NCBI GenBank assembly: GCA_000435335.1
Contig: FR891305.1
Span: forward strand, 1-57,125
DNA: 57,125 nt
From: Clostridium sp. CAG:964
Lineage (GTDB): Bacteria; Bacillota; Clostridia; Oscillospirales; Acutalibacteraceae
Reading direction: 5' to 3'
Shown: positions 8,370-18,100 of the stretch, in pieces
Numbering within the stretch: position 1 is the stretch's first letter
Layout of the letters: each line of letters begins with the position of its first letter
The notes under the pieces: model-generated
What the model was told of the DNA's origin: nothing
Seen by the model: only the letters and a program-made list of their open reading frames with translations
Database searches by the model: none
Program-made: the position numbers and the translations under genes

Positions 8370-8921
8370 ATGAAAACAATTACAGAAAACAGCCTTAAAG
8401 CAGAGGCTGCAAATGATAACATTAATATAAATGAAATTAACAGCCTGCTGGTACAAAGGCTGGCAGAAAAGGGGATTAAAATAGCTACAGCTGAAAGCTG
8501 TACCGGTGGGCTTATAAGCAAAAAAATAACCGAAATTTCAGGTGCGTCTGCTGTTTTTGACTGCGGTGTGTGTTCATACTCAAATGAAATTAAATCTAGA
8601 GTTTTAAAAGTAAGCAAGGCTACCCTAGACGCCGTGGGTGCTGTAAGCGAGGAAACCGCTGTAGAAATGGCACAGGGTGTAAGAGAGCTTGCAAACAGCT
8701 GTATAGGTGTGTCTACTACAGGCATAGCAGGGCCTACAGGCGGTACGCCGCAAAAACCGGTAGGCTTGGTTTATATAGGTGTGTCTACAAAGGATAAAGC
8801 CTATGCAGTAAAGGCACTTTTGTGCGAAAACAAGGTAAACAATCGTGAAAGGGTAAGAGAATTAGCGGCGGCGGCGGCAATGTACCTTGCATATAAGGAA
8901 GTAAATAGTAATAGTATATAG
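8370..8921 (+). CDS. CinA C-terminal-type nicotinamide-nucleotide amidase
   Basis: 183 residues from this start. It contains only the CinA C-terminal (PncC) domain: IATAESCTGGLISKKIT (about residues 34-50), the central GVCSYSNEIK, and TTGIAGPTGGTPQKPVGLVYIG near the C-terminus. The family hydrolyses nicotinamide mononucleotide to nicotinate mononucleotide and ammonia in pyridine nucleotide salvage. The N-terminal MoCF domain of full CinA is absent, which is common. I chose ATG 8370 because GGTGGAAG lies just before it; the ATG at 8349, seven codons earlier, has no ribosome binding site. About 25 extra N-terminal residues precede the domain. Confidence 0.88.
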   Translation: MKTITENSLKAEAANDNININEINSLLVQRLAEKGIKIATAESCTGGLISKKITEISGASAVFDCGVCSYSNEIKSRVLKVSKATLDAVGAVSEETAVEMAQGVRELANSCIGVSTTGIAGPTGGTPQKPVGLVYIGVSTKDKAYAVKALLCENKVNNRERVRELAAAAAMYLAYKEVNSNSI

Positions 8922-9027
8922 CATTAATAAGCTAAAAAGTTGTGCAAAAAGTTAATGGTATAGTTTTATGTGCAAAAATAAGGCGTAAATTTTGGGAAGT
9001 TGTTACATAAAATCTTTACAAATTCTA

Positions 9028-9056
9028 TTGATAAAATTTACTCTTTATGATACACT
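9028..9056 (+). promoter_or_regulatory. Putative promoter of malQ-glgP
   Basis: TTGATA (9028-9033), a 17-base spacer, and TACACT (9051-9056), about 80 bases before the malQ start. The fit is moderate. Confidence 0.45.
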
Positions 9057-9135
9057 GTAATAGTGTGATACGATGGGATTAATGAGTTTTAATAAATAAT
9101 AAATTTTAATATTGTATAAATGGAGATGAGAAATT

Positions 9136-10629
9136 ATGTCAAGATGTGCAGGTATTCTTATGTCTATATCGTCACTGCCATCACCTTACGGCTTTGGCAC
9201 TATAGGTAAGGCGGCTTATGATTTTGCCGATTTTCTAAAGGCGGCAGGTCAGAAAATATGGCAGATACTGCCTGTAGGCCCTACAAGCTACGGCGACTCA
9301 CCTTATCAGTCATTTTCTACCTATGCGGGCAACCCGTATATGATAGATATTGATAAGCTGGTGGAAGATGGCTTGCTTACTAAAAAGGACTTGGAGGGCA
9401 GAGCTTGGGGAGAAAACCCTGAAGAGGTAGACTATGCTCAGATATACGAAACAAAGTTTTCGGTATTGCGTGTTGCTTACAAAAGGTTCAGAAAATCCAC
9501 ACCGGAATATAAAAGGTTTGTAAAGGATAGTTCTGCTTGGCTTGAAGACTACGCACTGTATATGGCTGTTAAGAAAAATAACGATATGAAAGCCTGGACA
9601 GAGTGGGAGGACGAGGATATAAAGCTTCGTAAGCCGGAGGCTATTGCTAAATATACAAAGGAGCTAAAGCCTGAAATTGATTTTTGGAAATTTGTTCAGT
9701 ATATTTTCTACAAGCAATGGGCAGAATTCAGAGCATATGTAAACAGTCTTGGTATAAAAATTATGGGCGATATGCCTATATATGTTGCTATGGACAGCTC
9801 AGACACATGGGCTAATTCGGACGTTTTTTGGCTGGATGAGGAAAAGCAGCCTGTATGCGTTGCAGGTTGTCCGCCGGACTATTTTTCTGCAACAGGTCAG
9901 CTGTGGGGCAACCCGCTTTATAACTGGGAGCACCTAAAGGAAACTAATTATCAGTGGTGGTTTGCTCGCATAAAGAGTGCCGCTAATTTGTTTGATATAG
10001 TAAGAATCGACCACTTCCGTGCGTTTGATTCATATTATGCAATACCGTTCCCTGCCGAAAATGCTATTGGCGGCGAGTGGCTTGAGGGCCCGGGTATTCA
10101 GTTCTTTGAAAAGATGAGGGAAGCAATAGGAGATTTTCCTATTGTTGCCGAGGATCTTGGCTTGTTAACCCCCGGTGTTATTCAGCTGTTAAAGGATTCA
10201 GGCTATCCGGGTATGAAGGTGCTTGAGTTTGCCTTTGACAGCGGCGAGGATAACGATTATTTGCCGGATCATTATACAGAAAACAGTGTTGTTTACAGCG
10301 GTACACATGACAACGATACCATTATGGGCTGGTTTGATACTGCAAAGCCGCAGGACATTGAGTTTGCAAGAAGCTACTGTAAATTAACCGAAGAGGAAGG
10401 CTACAACTGGGGTATTATTCGCACTGCTTATGCAAGTGTTAGTAAATATGCAATTATCCAAATGCAGGACATTCTCGGACTTGGAAGCGAGGCAAGAATG
10501 AATACACCGTCTACACTTGGCGGAAACTGGGTTTGGAGAATAAAAGGCGAGGCTCTTACAGATGAGCTGGCAGCTAAACTAAAAGCTTTAGCTACAACAT
10601 ATAACCGACTGGAGGAAAATGACCAATGA
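9136..10629 (+). CDS. malQ: 4-alpha-glucanotransferase (amylomaltase, GH77)
   Basis: 497 residues, the usual length. It moves alpha-1,4-glucan segments between maltodextrins and releases glucose, preparing substrates for the phosphorylase encoded next. The GH77 catalytic residues are visible: Asp292 (VRIDHFRAFD, nucleophile), Glu339 (IVAEDLG, acid/base) and Asp392 (GTHDNDT, transition-state stabiliser). The N-terminus (GILMSISSLPSPYGFGTIG) is typical. There is no signal peptide, so it is cytoplasmic. The stop overlaps the glgP start (ATGA), which implies translational coupling. Confidence 0.97.
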   Translation: MSRCAGILMSISSLPSPYGFGTIGKAAYDFADFLKAAGQKIWQILPVGPTSYGDSPYQSFSTYAGNPYMIDIDKLVEDGLLTKKDLEGRAWGENPEEVDYAQIYETKFSVLRVAYKRFRKSTPEYKRFVKDSSAWLEDYALYMAVKKNNDMKAWTEWEDEDIKLRKPEAIAKYTKELKPEIDFWKFVQYIFYKQWAEFRAYVNSLGIKIMGDMPIYVAMDSSDTWANSDVFWLDEEKQPVCVAGCPPDYFSATGQLWGNPLYNWEHLKETNYQWWFARIKSAANLFDIVRIDHFRAFDSYYAIPFPAENAIGGEWLEGPGIQFFEKMREAIGDFPIVAEDLGLLTPGVIQLLKDSGYPGMKVLEFAFDSGEDNDYLPDHYTENSVVYSGTHDNDTIMGWFDTAKPQDIEFARSYCKLTEEEGYNWGIIRTAYASVSKYAIIQMQDILGLGSEARMNTPSTLGGNWVWRIKGEALTDELAAKLKALATTYNRLEENDQ

Positions 10630-12989
10630 GTGAGAACAAGATGATGAATAATCTTATCGAGATTGCAAAGAGTGAGTACTGCAAGAAGCTGGAAGAGCTT
10701 TCAGCAGGCGAGCTGCACTTTGTAGTTGGTAAGGCAATGATGGGCGACATCAGCGACAGATGGGCAGCAGCAAAGGCTAAGCACGCAAGTGAACGCAGAT
10801 GCTACTATTTGTCAGCTGAATTTTTGATGGGTCGTATGATTTACAACAATATGCTTTGCATGGGCATTCTTGAAGAAATCAAGGATTTGCTTGCTTCAAA
10901 GGGTATTGACATCAATGTATTTGAGGAAATTGATGACGCTGCACTTGGTAACGGCGGTCTTGGCCGTTTGGCAGCCTGTTTCCTAGACAGTGCCGCTACA
11001 CAGGATGTACCGCTTGACGGCTACGGAATCCGTTATAAGTACGGTCTGTTTAAGCAGCTTATTCAGGACGGCAGACAGGTAGAGGTTGCTGACGACTGGC
11101 AGAGATTTGACGATCCATGGTCAATCCGTCGTGAAGAAGACACAGTTCTTGTTTCATTTAAAAATCAGACAGTTAAGGCTGTTCCTTATGATATGGCTGT
11201 TATCGGCTATGGCACAGAGAACATTAATACTCTTCGTCTATGGCAGGCAGAGGCTGTTGAGGACTTCGACTTCCTGGCTTTCAATAACTGCGAGTATACT
11301 AAGTCTGTAGAGGCTAAAAACGCAGCCGAGAATATTTCTAAGGTTCTGTACCCTAACGACAACGGTTACGAAGGTAAGGTTCTAAGACTAAAGCAGCAGT
11401 ATTTCTTCTGCAGTGCTTCTCTGCAGAATATTGTTAAGAACTACAAGGCTAAGCACGGTAACGACTTCAGCAAGTTCTCAAGCGACTATGCTATTCAGCT
11501 AAACGATACACACCCGGTTATAGCTATTCCTGAGCTTATCAGACTGCTTGAGGCTGAGGGTATCGACTTTGAGACAGCATTTGATATTGCACAAAAGACA
11601 TTTAACTATACAAACCACACAGTTCTTGGCGAGGCTCTTGAAAAGTGGGATATTAACCTAATTAACGATGTAATTCCTAATGTATTCCAGTACATTCAGA
11701 GAATTCAGGAGCATATGGACCGTGACTTTGACCAGAGAAATATCCACGGTGATATGCGTAACAAGATGAGAATTATAGACGGCAACCTTGTTCACATGGC
11801 TAGACTTGCTGTTTATGTTTCAACTCATACAAACGGTGTTGCTTGGATTCATACAGAAATCCTTAAGGACGATGTATTTAAGGAGTGGTACCAGGTTTAT
11901 CCTGAGCGTTTCCAGAACAAGACAAACGGTATTACACAGCGTAGATGGCTGGGTCTATGTAACCCTGAGCTTTCTAAGTTTATTACAGATAGAGTTGGCG
12001 AGGGCTGGCTAAGAGATCTTGATAAGCTGACAGCTTTGAATGACAAGATTGACGACAAGGCTATTGCTGAGTTTAACGCTATTAAGGATCTAAAGAAGCA
12101 GCAGCTTTCAGATTTCATTCAGAAGCACGACAATGTTTACATTGACCCAAGCTTCATCTTTGATGTACAGGTTAAGAGACTTCACGAGTACAAGAGACAG
12201 CTAATGAATGCTATTTCTATCGTTGCTATTTACCAAAAGCTAAAGGCCGGCGAGCTTCCTAACTGGAACCCAACAGCATTTATCTTTGGTGCTAAGGCTG
12301 CTCCTGGTTATGCAAGAGCAAAGGCAATTATTAAGTATATCAACGAGATTGCTAAGCTTGTAAACAACGACCCTGATACTAAGGACAAGCTACAGGTTGT
12401 ATTTGTATCTAACTACAATGTATCTTACGCTGAGAAGATTTTCCCGGCTGCTGATATTTCAGAGCAGATTTCTACAGCAGGTACAGAGGCTTCAGGTACA
12501 GGTAACATGAAGTTTATGCTAAACGGTGCTGTTACACTTGGTACTTATGACGGTGCCAATGTAGAGATTACACAAAAGGCCGGCGAAGAGAACGAGTATA
12601 TCTTCGGTGCAAGAGTTGAGGAGATTGACGACCTTAAGGCTCGCAACGCTTACAATGCTGAGAAGATTTACAACGAGAACCCAATGATTAAGAGAGCTGT
12701 TGATACTCTAATCGACGGTACTTTCTCAGACGGCGGTGCACAGGGCGAGGGCAGCTTTGCTGAGCTTCACCACTCACTAATTCACGGTGCTCACTGGCAT
12801 CAGCCTGACCACTACTTCATTATGCTAGACCTTCAGTCATATGTTGACAAGAAGATTGAGTGTAACCAGAACTATAGTGACAGAGCTAAGTTTGCTACAC
12901 AGTGCCTAAAGAATGTAGCTAATGCAGGCTACTTCTCATCAGACAGAACAATTCTACAGTATGCTGAGGAGCTATGGAAGCTTAAGTAA
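10626..12989 (+). CDS. glgP: Glycogen/starch/alpha-glucan phosphorylase (GT35)
   Basis: 787 residues. It removes glucose-1-phosphate from the non-reducing ends of glycogen or maltodextrin using inorganic phosphate and pyridoxal phosphate. The PLP lysine is Lys629 in GTGNMKFMLNGA. The N-terminal RCYYLSAEFLMGR and NGGLGRLAACFLDS blocks are standard. The start overlaps the malQ stop by four bases, so the two act as a unit for glucan breakdown. No glycogen synthesis genes are in the window. A good terminator follows at 13028-13065. Confidence 0.97.
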   Translation: MSENKMMNNLIEIAKSEYCKKLEELSAGELHFVVGKAMMGDISDRWAAAKAKHASERRCYYLSAEFLMGRMIYNNMLCMGILEEIKDLLASKGIDINVFEEIDDAALGNGGLGRLAACFLDSAATQDVPLDGYGIRYKYGLFKQLIQDGRQVEVADDWQRFDDPWSIRREEDTVLVSFKNQTVKAVPYDMAVIGYGTENINTLRLWQAEAVEDFDFLAFNNCEYTKSVEAKNAAENISKVLYPNDNGYEGKVLRLKQQYFFCSASLQNIVKNYKAKHGNDFSKFSSDYAIQLNDTHPVIAIPELIRLLEAEGIDFETAFDIAQKTFNYTNHTVLGEALEKWDINLINDVIPNVFQYIQRIQEHMDRDFDQRNIHGDMRNKMRIIDGNLVHMARLAVYVSTHTNGVAWIHTEILKDDVFKEWYQVYPERFQNKTNGITQRRWLGLCNPELSKFITDRVGEGWLRDLDKLTALNDKIDDKAIAEFNAIKDLKKQQLSDFIQKHDNVYIDPSFIFDVQVKRLHEYKRQLMNAISIVAIYQKLKAGELPNWNPTAFIFGAKAAPGYARAKAIIKYINEIAKLVNNDPDTKDKLQVVFVSNYNVSYAEKIFPAADISEQISTAGTEASGTGNMKFMLNGAVTLGTYDGANVEITQKAGEENEYIFGARVEEIDDLKARNAYNAEKIYNENPMIKRAVDTLIDGTFSDGGAQGEGSFAELHHSLIHGAHWHQPDHYFIMLDLQSYVDKKIECNQNYSDRAKFATQCLKNVANAGYFSSDRTILQYAEELWKLK

Positions 12990-13027
12990 TATAAATTGAA
13001 TATTATGTTGTTTCTATAAACAATTCA

Positions 13028-13065
13028 GGCGTATGCAGTGGGCTTTCCAATGCATACGCCTTTTT
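13028..13065 (+). terminator. Terminator of malQ-glgP
   Basis: A 10-bp perfect stem (GGCGTATGCA at 13028-13037 with its complement at 13051-13060) is followed directly by TTTTT. Confidence 0.9.
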
Positions 13066-13226
13066 GTCAATGTCTAAAGACTCCATATGTAGGTGTGATG
13101 TTTATTAATTAAATTTTAATAAAATTTAAGTTGCAATTATAAGTTGTATTGTAAATAGAATAACTGATTTAGTGCTTTTTAATAAGCCGTAGCTAAAGAA
13201 TAATTTCATTTCCGAATTTCAACAGC

Positions 13227-13256
13227 AAAAGGTCAGACAAATTTGCCTGACCTTTT
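13227..13256. terminator. Bidirectional hairpin terminator
   Basis: The hairpin AAAAGGTCAG...CTGACCTTTTTT has A and T tails on both sides. It can end the minus-strand gene that stops at 13313 and back up the glgP terminator. Confidence 0.75.
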
Positions 13257-13312
13257 TTATGTACATTTTTCTATATAAAGTTCAAATTAAGTAATTTCAA
13301 TAATCTTGATTT

Positions 13313-13774
13313 TTATGAATTTTCTTGGGTATTTAGATAATTTTCAAGAATTTCCGCTGACTGCCTGCAAAGCTCAGGGCAAGGGCGTTTTTTATAATAT
13401 TCACCTGTTCGTTTATTAGGAACAGGCGAGGTATCCTCCATTGGTTTTAATCCTAAAAGCTCTGCACATATTATTGAGCCGTTTTCAGCCTTAAACTCAT
13501 TTAACAGGCTTTGCACCATATCATAGGTGTGAAGCTTTGCGTTGGAATCCTTTGGATTTTCGTATCCGTTTATCAGGTCTGCCGCCATTATCATACCCGT
13601 TACGGTGCCGCACACATTTCTTGTCTTGCCAATGCCCGCGCCAAAGCCGGAGGCAACCAAAGCGGCGGTTTTTTCGTCAAGCCCTGTTAGGTCGCTGAAT
13701 GCAAGCAAAACAGCCTGTGCACAGTTGTAGCCCTGCATAAAGTAGTCGTAGGCCTTTTGTCCTCTTTCACTCAT
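13313..13774 (-). CDS. C_GCAxxG_C_C family (putative redox) protein
   Basis: 153 residues. It matches the C_GCAxxG_C_C family of small cytoplasmic anaerobe proteins named for their Cys/Gly pattern. Here the pattern is seen as YNCAQAV (Cys18), NVCGTVTG (about Cys55), IICAELLG and RPCPELC. The function of the family is unsettled; conserved cysteines suggest metal binding or thiol redox chemistry. GGGTGAT precedes the ATG. It is followed by the hairpin at 13227-13256, and the CorC-like gene is 23 bases upstream on the same strand, so the two are probably co-transcribed. Confidence 0.85.
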   Translation of the reverse strand: MSERGQKAYDYFMQGYNCAQAVLLAFSDLTGLDEKTAALVASGFGAGIGKTRNVCGTVTGMIMAADLINGYENPKDSNAKLHTYDMVQSLLNEFKAENGSIICAELLGLKPMEDTSPVPNKRTGEYYKKRPCPELCRQSAEILENYLNTQENS

Positions 13775-13797
13775 ATATAATCACCCTTAAATATAAT

Positions 13798-14667
13798 TTA
13801 CTGTTGGCTTTGTGGTATAAGCTCTACCAACACCTTAACTATACGCCTTTTTTCTATTTTTGCAACCGTAAATTTTACATTTTCAAATTCAACTACAGGT
13901 CTTTCGCCCTCGGTTGGAATTTTGCCAAGCTTATCAAGAATAAGTCCTGCTATGGTGTCATATTCTTCTTCCGGCAAATCTGTTCCCAGCAGCTGGTTTA
14001 CCTCGTCAAGTCCGGCAGAGGCGTCAAATGCAAAAATCTTTTCCGTTATTTTATGAACCTCTTCCTCCTCGTTATCATATTCGTCTTGAATTTTGCCCAT
14101 AATGGCTTCTATTAAATCCTCAAGTGAGACCAAGCCGTCTGTGCCGCCGTACTCGTCTACTACAATGGCAATCTGTGTTTTGTCTGCTACCATTTCCGCA
14201 AAAAGCTCGCTGCATTTTTTAGAGCTTGGCACATAAAAAACCTCTCTGGTAATGTCGGTTAATTTAAAATTCTTCGGCACATCGCAAAATACATATTTCA
14301 GCAAATCCTTTGCATACAATATACCCACAATGTTATCTGTGTCATAATGGTAAACCGGTATTCTGGAGTAGCCGGAATTAATAATTTTTTCAACTACCGA
14401 TGTCAGCGGTTCAATATCCTCACAGGCTACAAAGTCGTTTCTGTGAGTCATAATTTCTCCTGCGGTGGTGTCGTCAAAGCTGAAAATATTCTCTATCATA
14501 ACCTTGCAGTTATGGTCTATTAAACCTTTTTCACAACAAAGATTTAACATATTCATAACCTCGTCCTCGGCGTCTGTAGGGGAGTCAAGGTCACCGTAGC
14601 GGAATATTCTGCTTAGTATGCTGCTGCCCTTTTTAGAATTGCTTTTATCAGGGTGGTCGTCATTCAT
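13798..14667 (-). CDS. CorC/HlyC-type CBS-domain protein without membrane domain
   Basis: 289 residues and soluble. After a charged N-terminus come two CBS domains: about residues 75-130 (MTHRNDFVA, GYSRIPVYH) and about 140-200 (VPSSKKCSELFAEM, VVDEYGGTDGLVSLEDL). A C-terminal CorC_HlyC transporter-associated domain follows (about 210-285, EEYDTIAGLILDKLGKIP). Full family members carry an N-terminal DUF21 membrane domain linked to Mg2+/Co2+ export; this one resembles the short E. coli CorC form that lacks it. The CBS pair probably binds adenine nucleotides. AAGGAG lies about 12 bases before the ATG. It probably shares a transcript with the downstream C_GCAxxG_C_C gene. Confidence 0.88.
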   Translation of the reverse strand: MNDDHPDKSNSKKGSSILSRIFRYGDLDSPTDAEDEVMNMLNLCCEKGLIDHNCKVMIENIFSFDDTTAGEIMTHRNDFVACEDIEPLTSVVEKIINSGYSRIPVYHYDTDNIVGILYAKDLLKYVFCDVPKNFKLTDITREVFYVPSSKKCSELFAEMVADKTQIAIVVDEYGGTDGLVSLEDLIEAIMGKIQDEYDNEEEEVHKITEKIFAFDASAGLDEVNQLLGTDLPEEEYDTIAGLILDKLGKIPTEGERPVVEFENVKFTVAKIEKRRIVKVLVELIPQSQQ

Positions 14668-15104
14668 TGTAAAAACTTCTCCTTAATTTTTGCCTAAACG
14701 GCGAATTTGTTTATACTCTATCAGTGTATAAGAAAATGCCGTAATTGTCAATTATATGGCGAAAACTATTTAAAATAATAAAAACAATTGGTGCACAAAA
14801 AAATGTACATATTATGCGAAAGACATTTGTTGTAAATAAACTATAAAAATATGGTATGTATAAAAGTGTAATTAATTTTATATAAAAACACTGTAAATAA
14901 TTGTATAAATATGCAAATTTATTTGGTGGTTATTTGTGCCGGAGTATATTATATTTTACAAAAAAGTAAATAATTTTATCTTATTTTTACTTTACACTTC
15001 AAAGCAAAAGTGCTAAAATTAATCTAGGTCAGGCTATGCCTCGACATTTTTCTAAGTAGTTCTATACCCACTAGGGTATTTAATTTATAAGGAGGAAATT
15101 TTCC
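14668..15104. other. Divergent regulatory region before nifJ
   Basis: A 437-base, very AT-rich region between the CorC-like gene and nifJ. The nifJ promoter is at 14991-15019 and two small inverted repeats lie in the leader (15031-15041 and 15064-15079). No ORF was recognised. Confidence 0.6.
14991..15019 (+). promoter_or_regulatory. Promoter of nifJ
   Basis: TTTACA (14991-14996), a 17-base spacer, and TAAAAT (15014-15019). The resulting leader of about 80 bases carries the palindrome ATACCC-ACTA-GGGTAT at 15064-15079, just before the AAGGAGG ribosome binding site. Confidence 0.6.
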
Positions 15105-18100
15105 ATGGCAAGAAAAATGAAAACTATGGATGGTAACAACGCAGCCGCTCATGTAGCCTATGCGTTTACAGATGTTGCTGCTATCTATCCTATTACACCT
15201 TCATCGGTAATGGCTGATGAGGTTGACAAATATGCCACAGCAGGCAGAAAAAATCTGTTTGGCAGAGAAGTACAGGTAACAGAAATGCAGTCAGAGGGTG
15301 GCGCAGCAGGTGCTGTTCATGGTTCACTTTCTGCAGGTGCATTAACAACAACATTTACTGCTTCGCAGGGCTTGCTGCTTATGATACCAAATATGTACAA
15401 AATGGCAGGCGAGCTGCTGCCTAGCGTAATCCATGTTTCTGCCCGTGCATTGACATCACACGCTTTGTCAATTTTTGGTGATCATTCAGATATATATGCC
15501 TGTCGACAAACAGGCTACGCTATGCTGTGTTCTACTAACCCACAGGAGTGTATGGACCTTGCCGCTGTTGCTCATTTGTCAGCAATAAAGGGCAGAGTGC
15601 CGTTTATGCATTTCTTTGACGGCTTCAGAACCTCACATGAAATCCAAAAGGTTGCTATGTGGGACTATGAGGATCTTGCAGATATGCTTGACTGGGACGC
15701 AGTTGACGCATACAGAAGAAGAAGCCTTAACCCTGAGCACCCTGTAACAAGAGGTACCGCACAAAACGACGATATATTCTTCCAGGCAAGAGAGGCTTGT
15801 AATGTATATTATGACGCTGTACCTGAAATTGTTGTAGAATATATGAACAAGGTAAACGAAAAGCTTGGTACAGACTATAAGCCTTTCAATTACTATGGTG
15901 CACCTGACGCAGAAAATGTTATTGTAGCAATGGGCTCTGTAAACGACTGTACAGAAGAGGTTATTGACTACCTGACAGCTAAGGGCGAAAAGGTTGGTTT
16001 GCTAAAGGTAAGACTTTACAGACCGTTTGTAGCTGACTATATGCTAAGCCAGCTGCCTGAAACAGTTAAAAATATTACAGTGCTTGACAGAACAAAAGAG
16101 CCCGGTTCTATTGGTGAGCCTTTGTACCTTGATGTATTGGCTGCAATTAACGGTTCTAAGTTTACAGGCGTGAATGTTTATACAGGCCGTTACGGTTTGT
16201 CTTCAAAGGATACAACACCTGGCGACATTATTGCCGTTTACCGCAATATGGAAGCAGACCAGCCTAAGAGAAGATTTACAATCGGCATTGTTGACGATGT
16301 TACAAATCTTTCTTTGCCTGTTGTTGAAAATCCTGATACAACACCTGCCGGCACAAGCTCATGTAAATTCTGGGGACTTGGTGCCGACGGTACAGTTGGT
16401 GCTAACAAAAACTCAATTAAAATTATCGGTGACCATACAGATATGTACGCTCAAGGCTACTTTGCATATGACTCAAAGAAGTCAGGCGGCTTGACAGTAT
16501 CTCACCTGCGTTTTGGCGACAAGCCGATTAAGTCAACCTACTACATCAGTAAGGCAGACTTTGTTGCCTGTCATAACCCGTCATATGTACATAAGTACGA
16601 TATGGTGGACGACCTGAAAGAGGGCGGCAGCTTCCTGCTGAACTGTCCTTGGTCCGGCGAGGAGCTTGAAGAAAAGCTTCCTGCTAAAATGAAGAGAATT
16701 ATTGCTCAAAAGAAGATTAATTTCTATACAATAGACGGTATCAAGATTGGTAAGGAAATCGGTCTTGGCGGCCGTATCAACACAATTTTGCAGTCAGCAT
16801 TCTTTACTATTGCTAACATTATCCCTAAGGACGATGCTATTAAATATATGAAGGACGCTGCTACAAAGTCATACAGCAAGAAGGGCCAGGCTATTGTTGA
16901 TATGAACCATGCGGCTATTGAGCGTGGTGCAACAGACTTTGTAAAGGTAGAGGTACCTGCAAGCTGGGCTGACGCCGAGGGCGAGCTGGAAAAGGTTGTA
17001 TCAACTAACGGTAAGCCGGAGGTTTTGGAGTATGTAAATACTATTCTGCACCCTGTAAATGCTTACAAGGGTAACCAGCTTCCTGTATCTGCGTTTAAAA
17101 ACCACATTGACGGTACAGTTCCTCAGGGTACAGCTGCATACGAAAAGAGAGGCATTGCAGTTGATGTTCCGTCTTGGAATTCCGAGAATTGTATTCAGTG
17201 TAACTTCTGTTCATATGTATGTCCGCACGCTGCTATTCGTCCTGTTGCTATGACAGCCAACGAAGCTGCCGCAGCACCTGCCGCAACAAAGAAAGCCCCT
17301 ATGATGGCTATGCCGGGTATGACATTTACAATGACAGTTTCTACACTTGACTGTACAGGCTGCGGCTCTTGTGCACAGGTTTGTCCTGGCAAGAAGGGCA
17401 ACAAGGCTCTTGAGATGAAGCCGGCTGACGGTGAAATGGATCAGCAGGAGGTATTTGCTTACGGTCTTGACCTGCCTGTTAAGCCTGATGTTGCCGCTAA
17501 GTTTAAGGAAACTACAGTTAAGGGCAGCCAGTTTAAGCAGCCGCTGCTTGAATTCTCAGGTGCTTGTGCAGGTTGTGGTGAAACACCATACGCAAAGCTT
17601 GCTACACAGCTGTTTGGCGACAGAATGTTTATTGCCAACGCTACAGGCTGTTCATCAATTTGGGGTGCTTCGGCTCCGGCTACACCTTACACAGTAAACA
17701 AAGAGGGCAGAGGCCCGGCTTGGCATAACTCATTGTTTGAGGATAACGCAGAGTTCGGTTACGGTATGGTTTTGGGACAAAACGCTATTCGTGACAGACT
17801 TGCGGATTATGTAAGAGAAATTTCCGAAAAGACAAGCAAGGAAGATGTTAAATCTGCTTGTGAGGAATACCTTTCAACAATAACAAACTCAGGCGAGAAC
17901 AAAATAGCTGCTCAGGCACTTATTGAGAAGCTTGAGGAAATCAGCGGCTGTGACTGCGAGGCAGGCAAGCTTGCTAAAAAGACACTTGCAGATAAAGACC
18001 AGCTTGCTAAGAAGTCTATGTGGATATTCGGCGGCGACGGCTGGGCATACGATATCGGCTTTGGCGGCTTGGATCATGTTATCGCCTCCGGTAAGGATGT

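Larger units (their letters stand above)
12990..13312. other. Convergent intergenic region after glgP
   Basis: It contains the glgP terminator (13028-13065) and a second hairpin (13227-13256) near the end of the minus-strand gene. No ORF or RNA was recognised in the AT-rich stretch between them. Confidence 0.6.

Noticed and set aside
8303..8725. 140-codon minus-strand frame opposite the CinA-type gene
   Set aside because: It is the antisense shadow of a well-supported gene: Ser/Leu-rich, with no family and no ribosome binding site.
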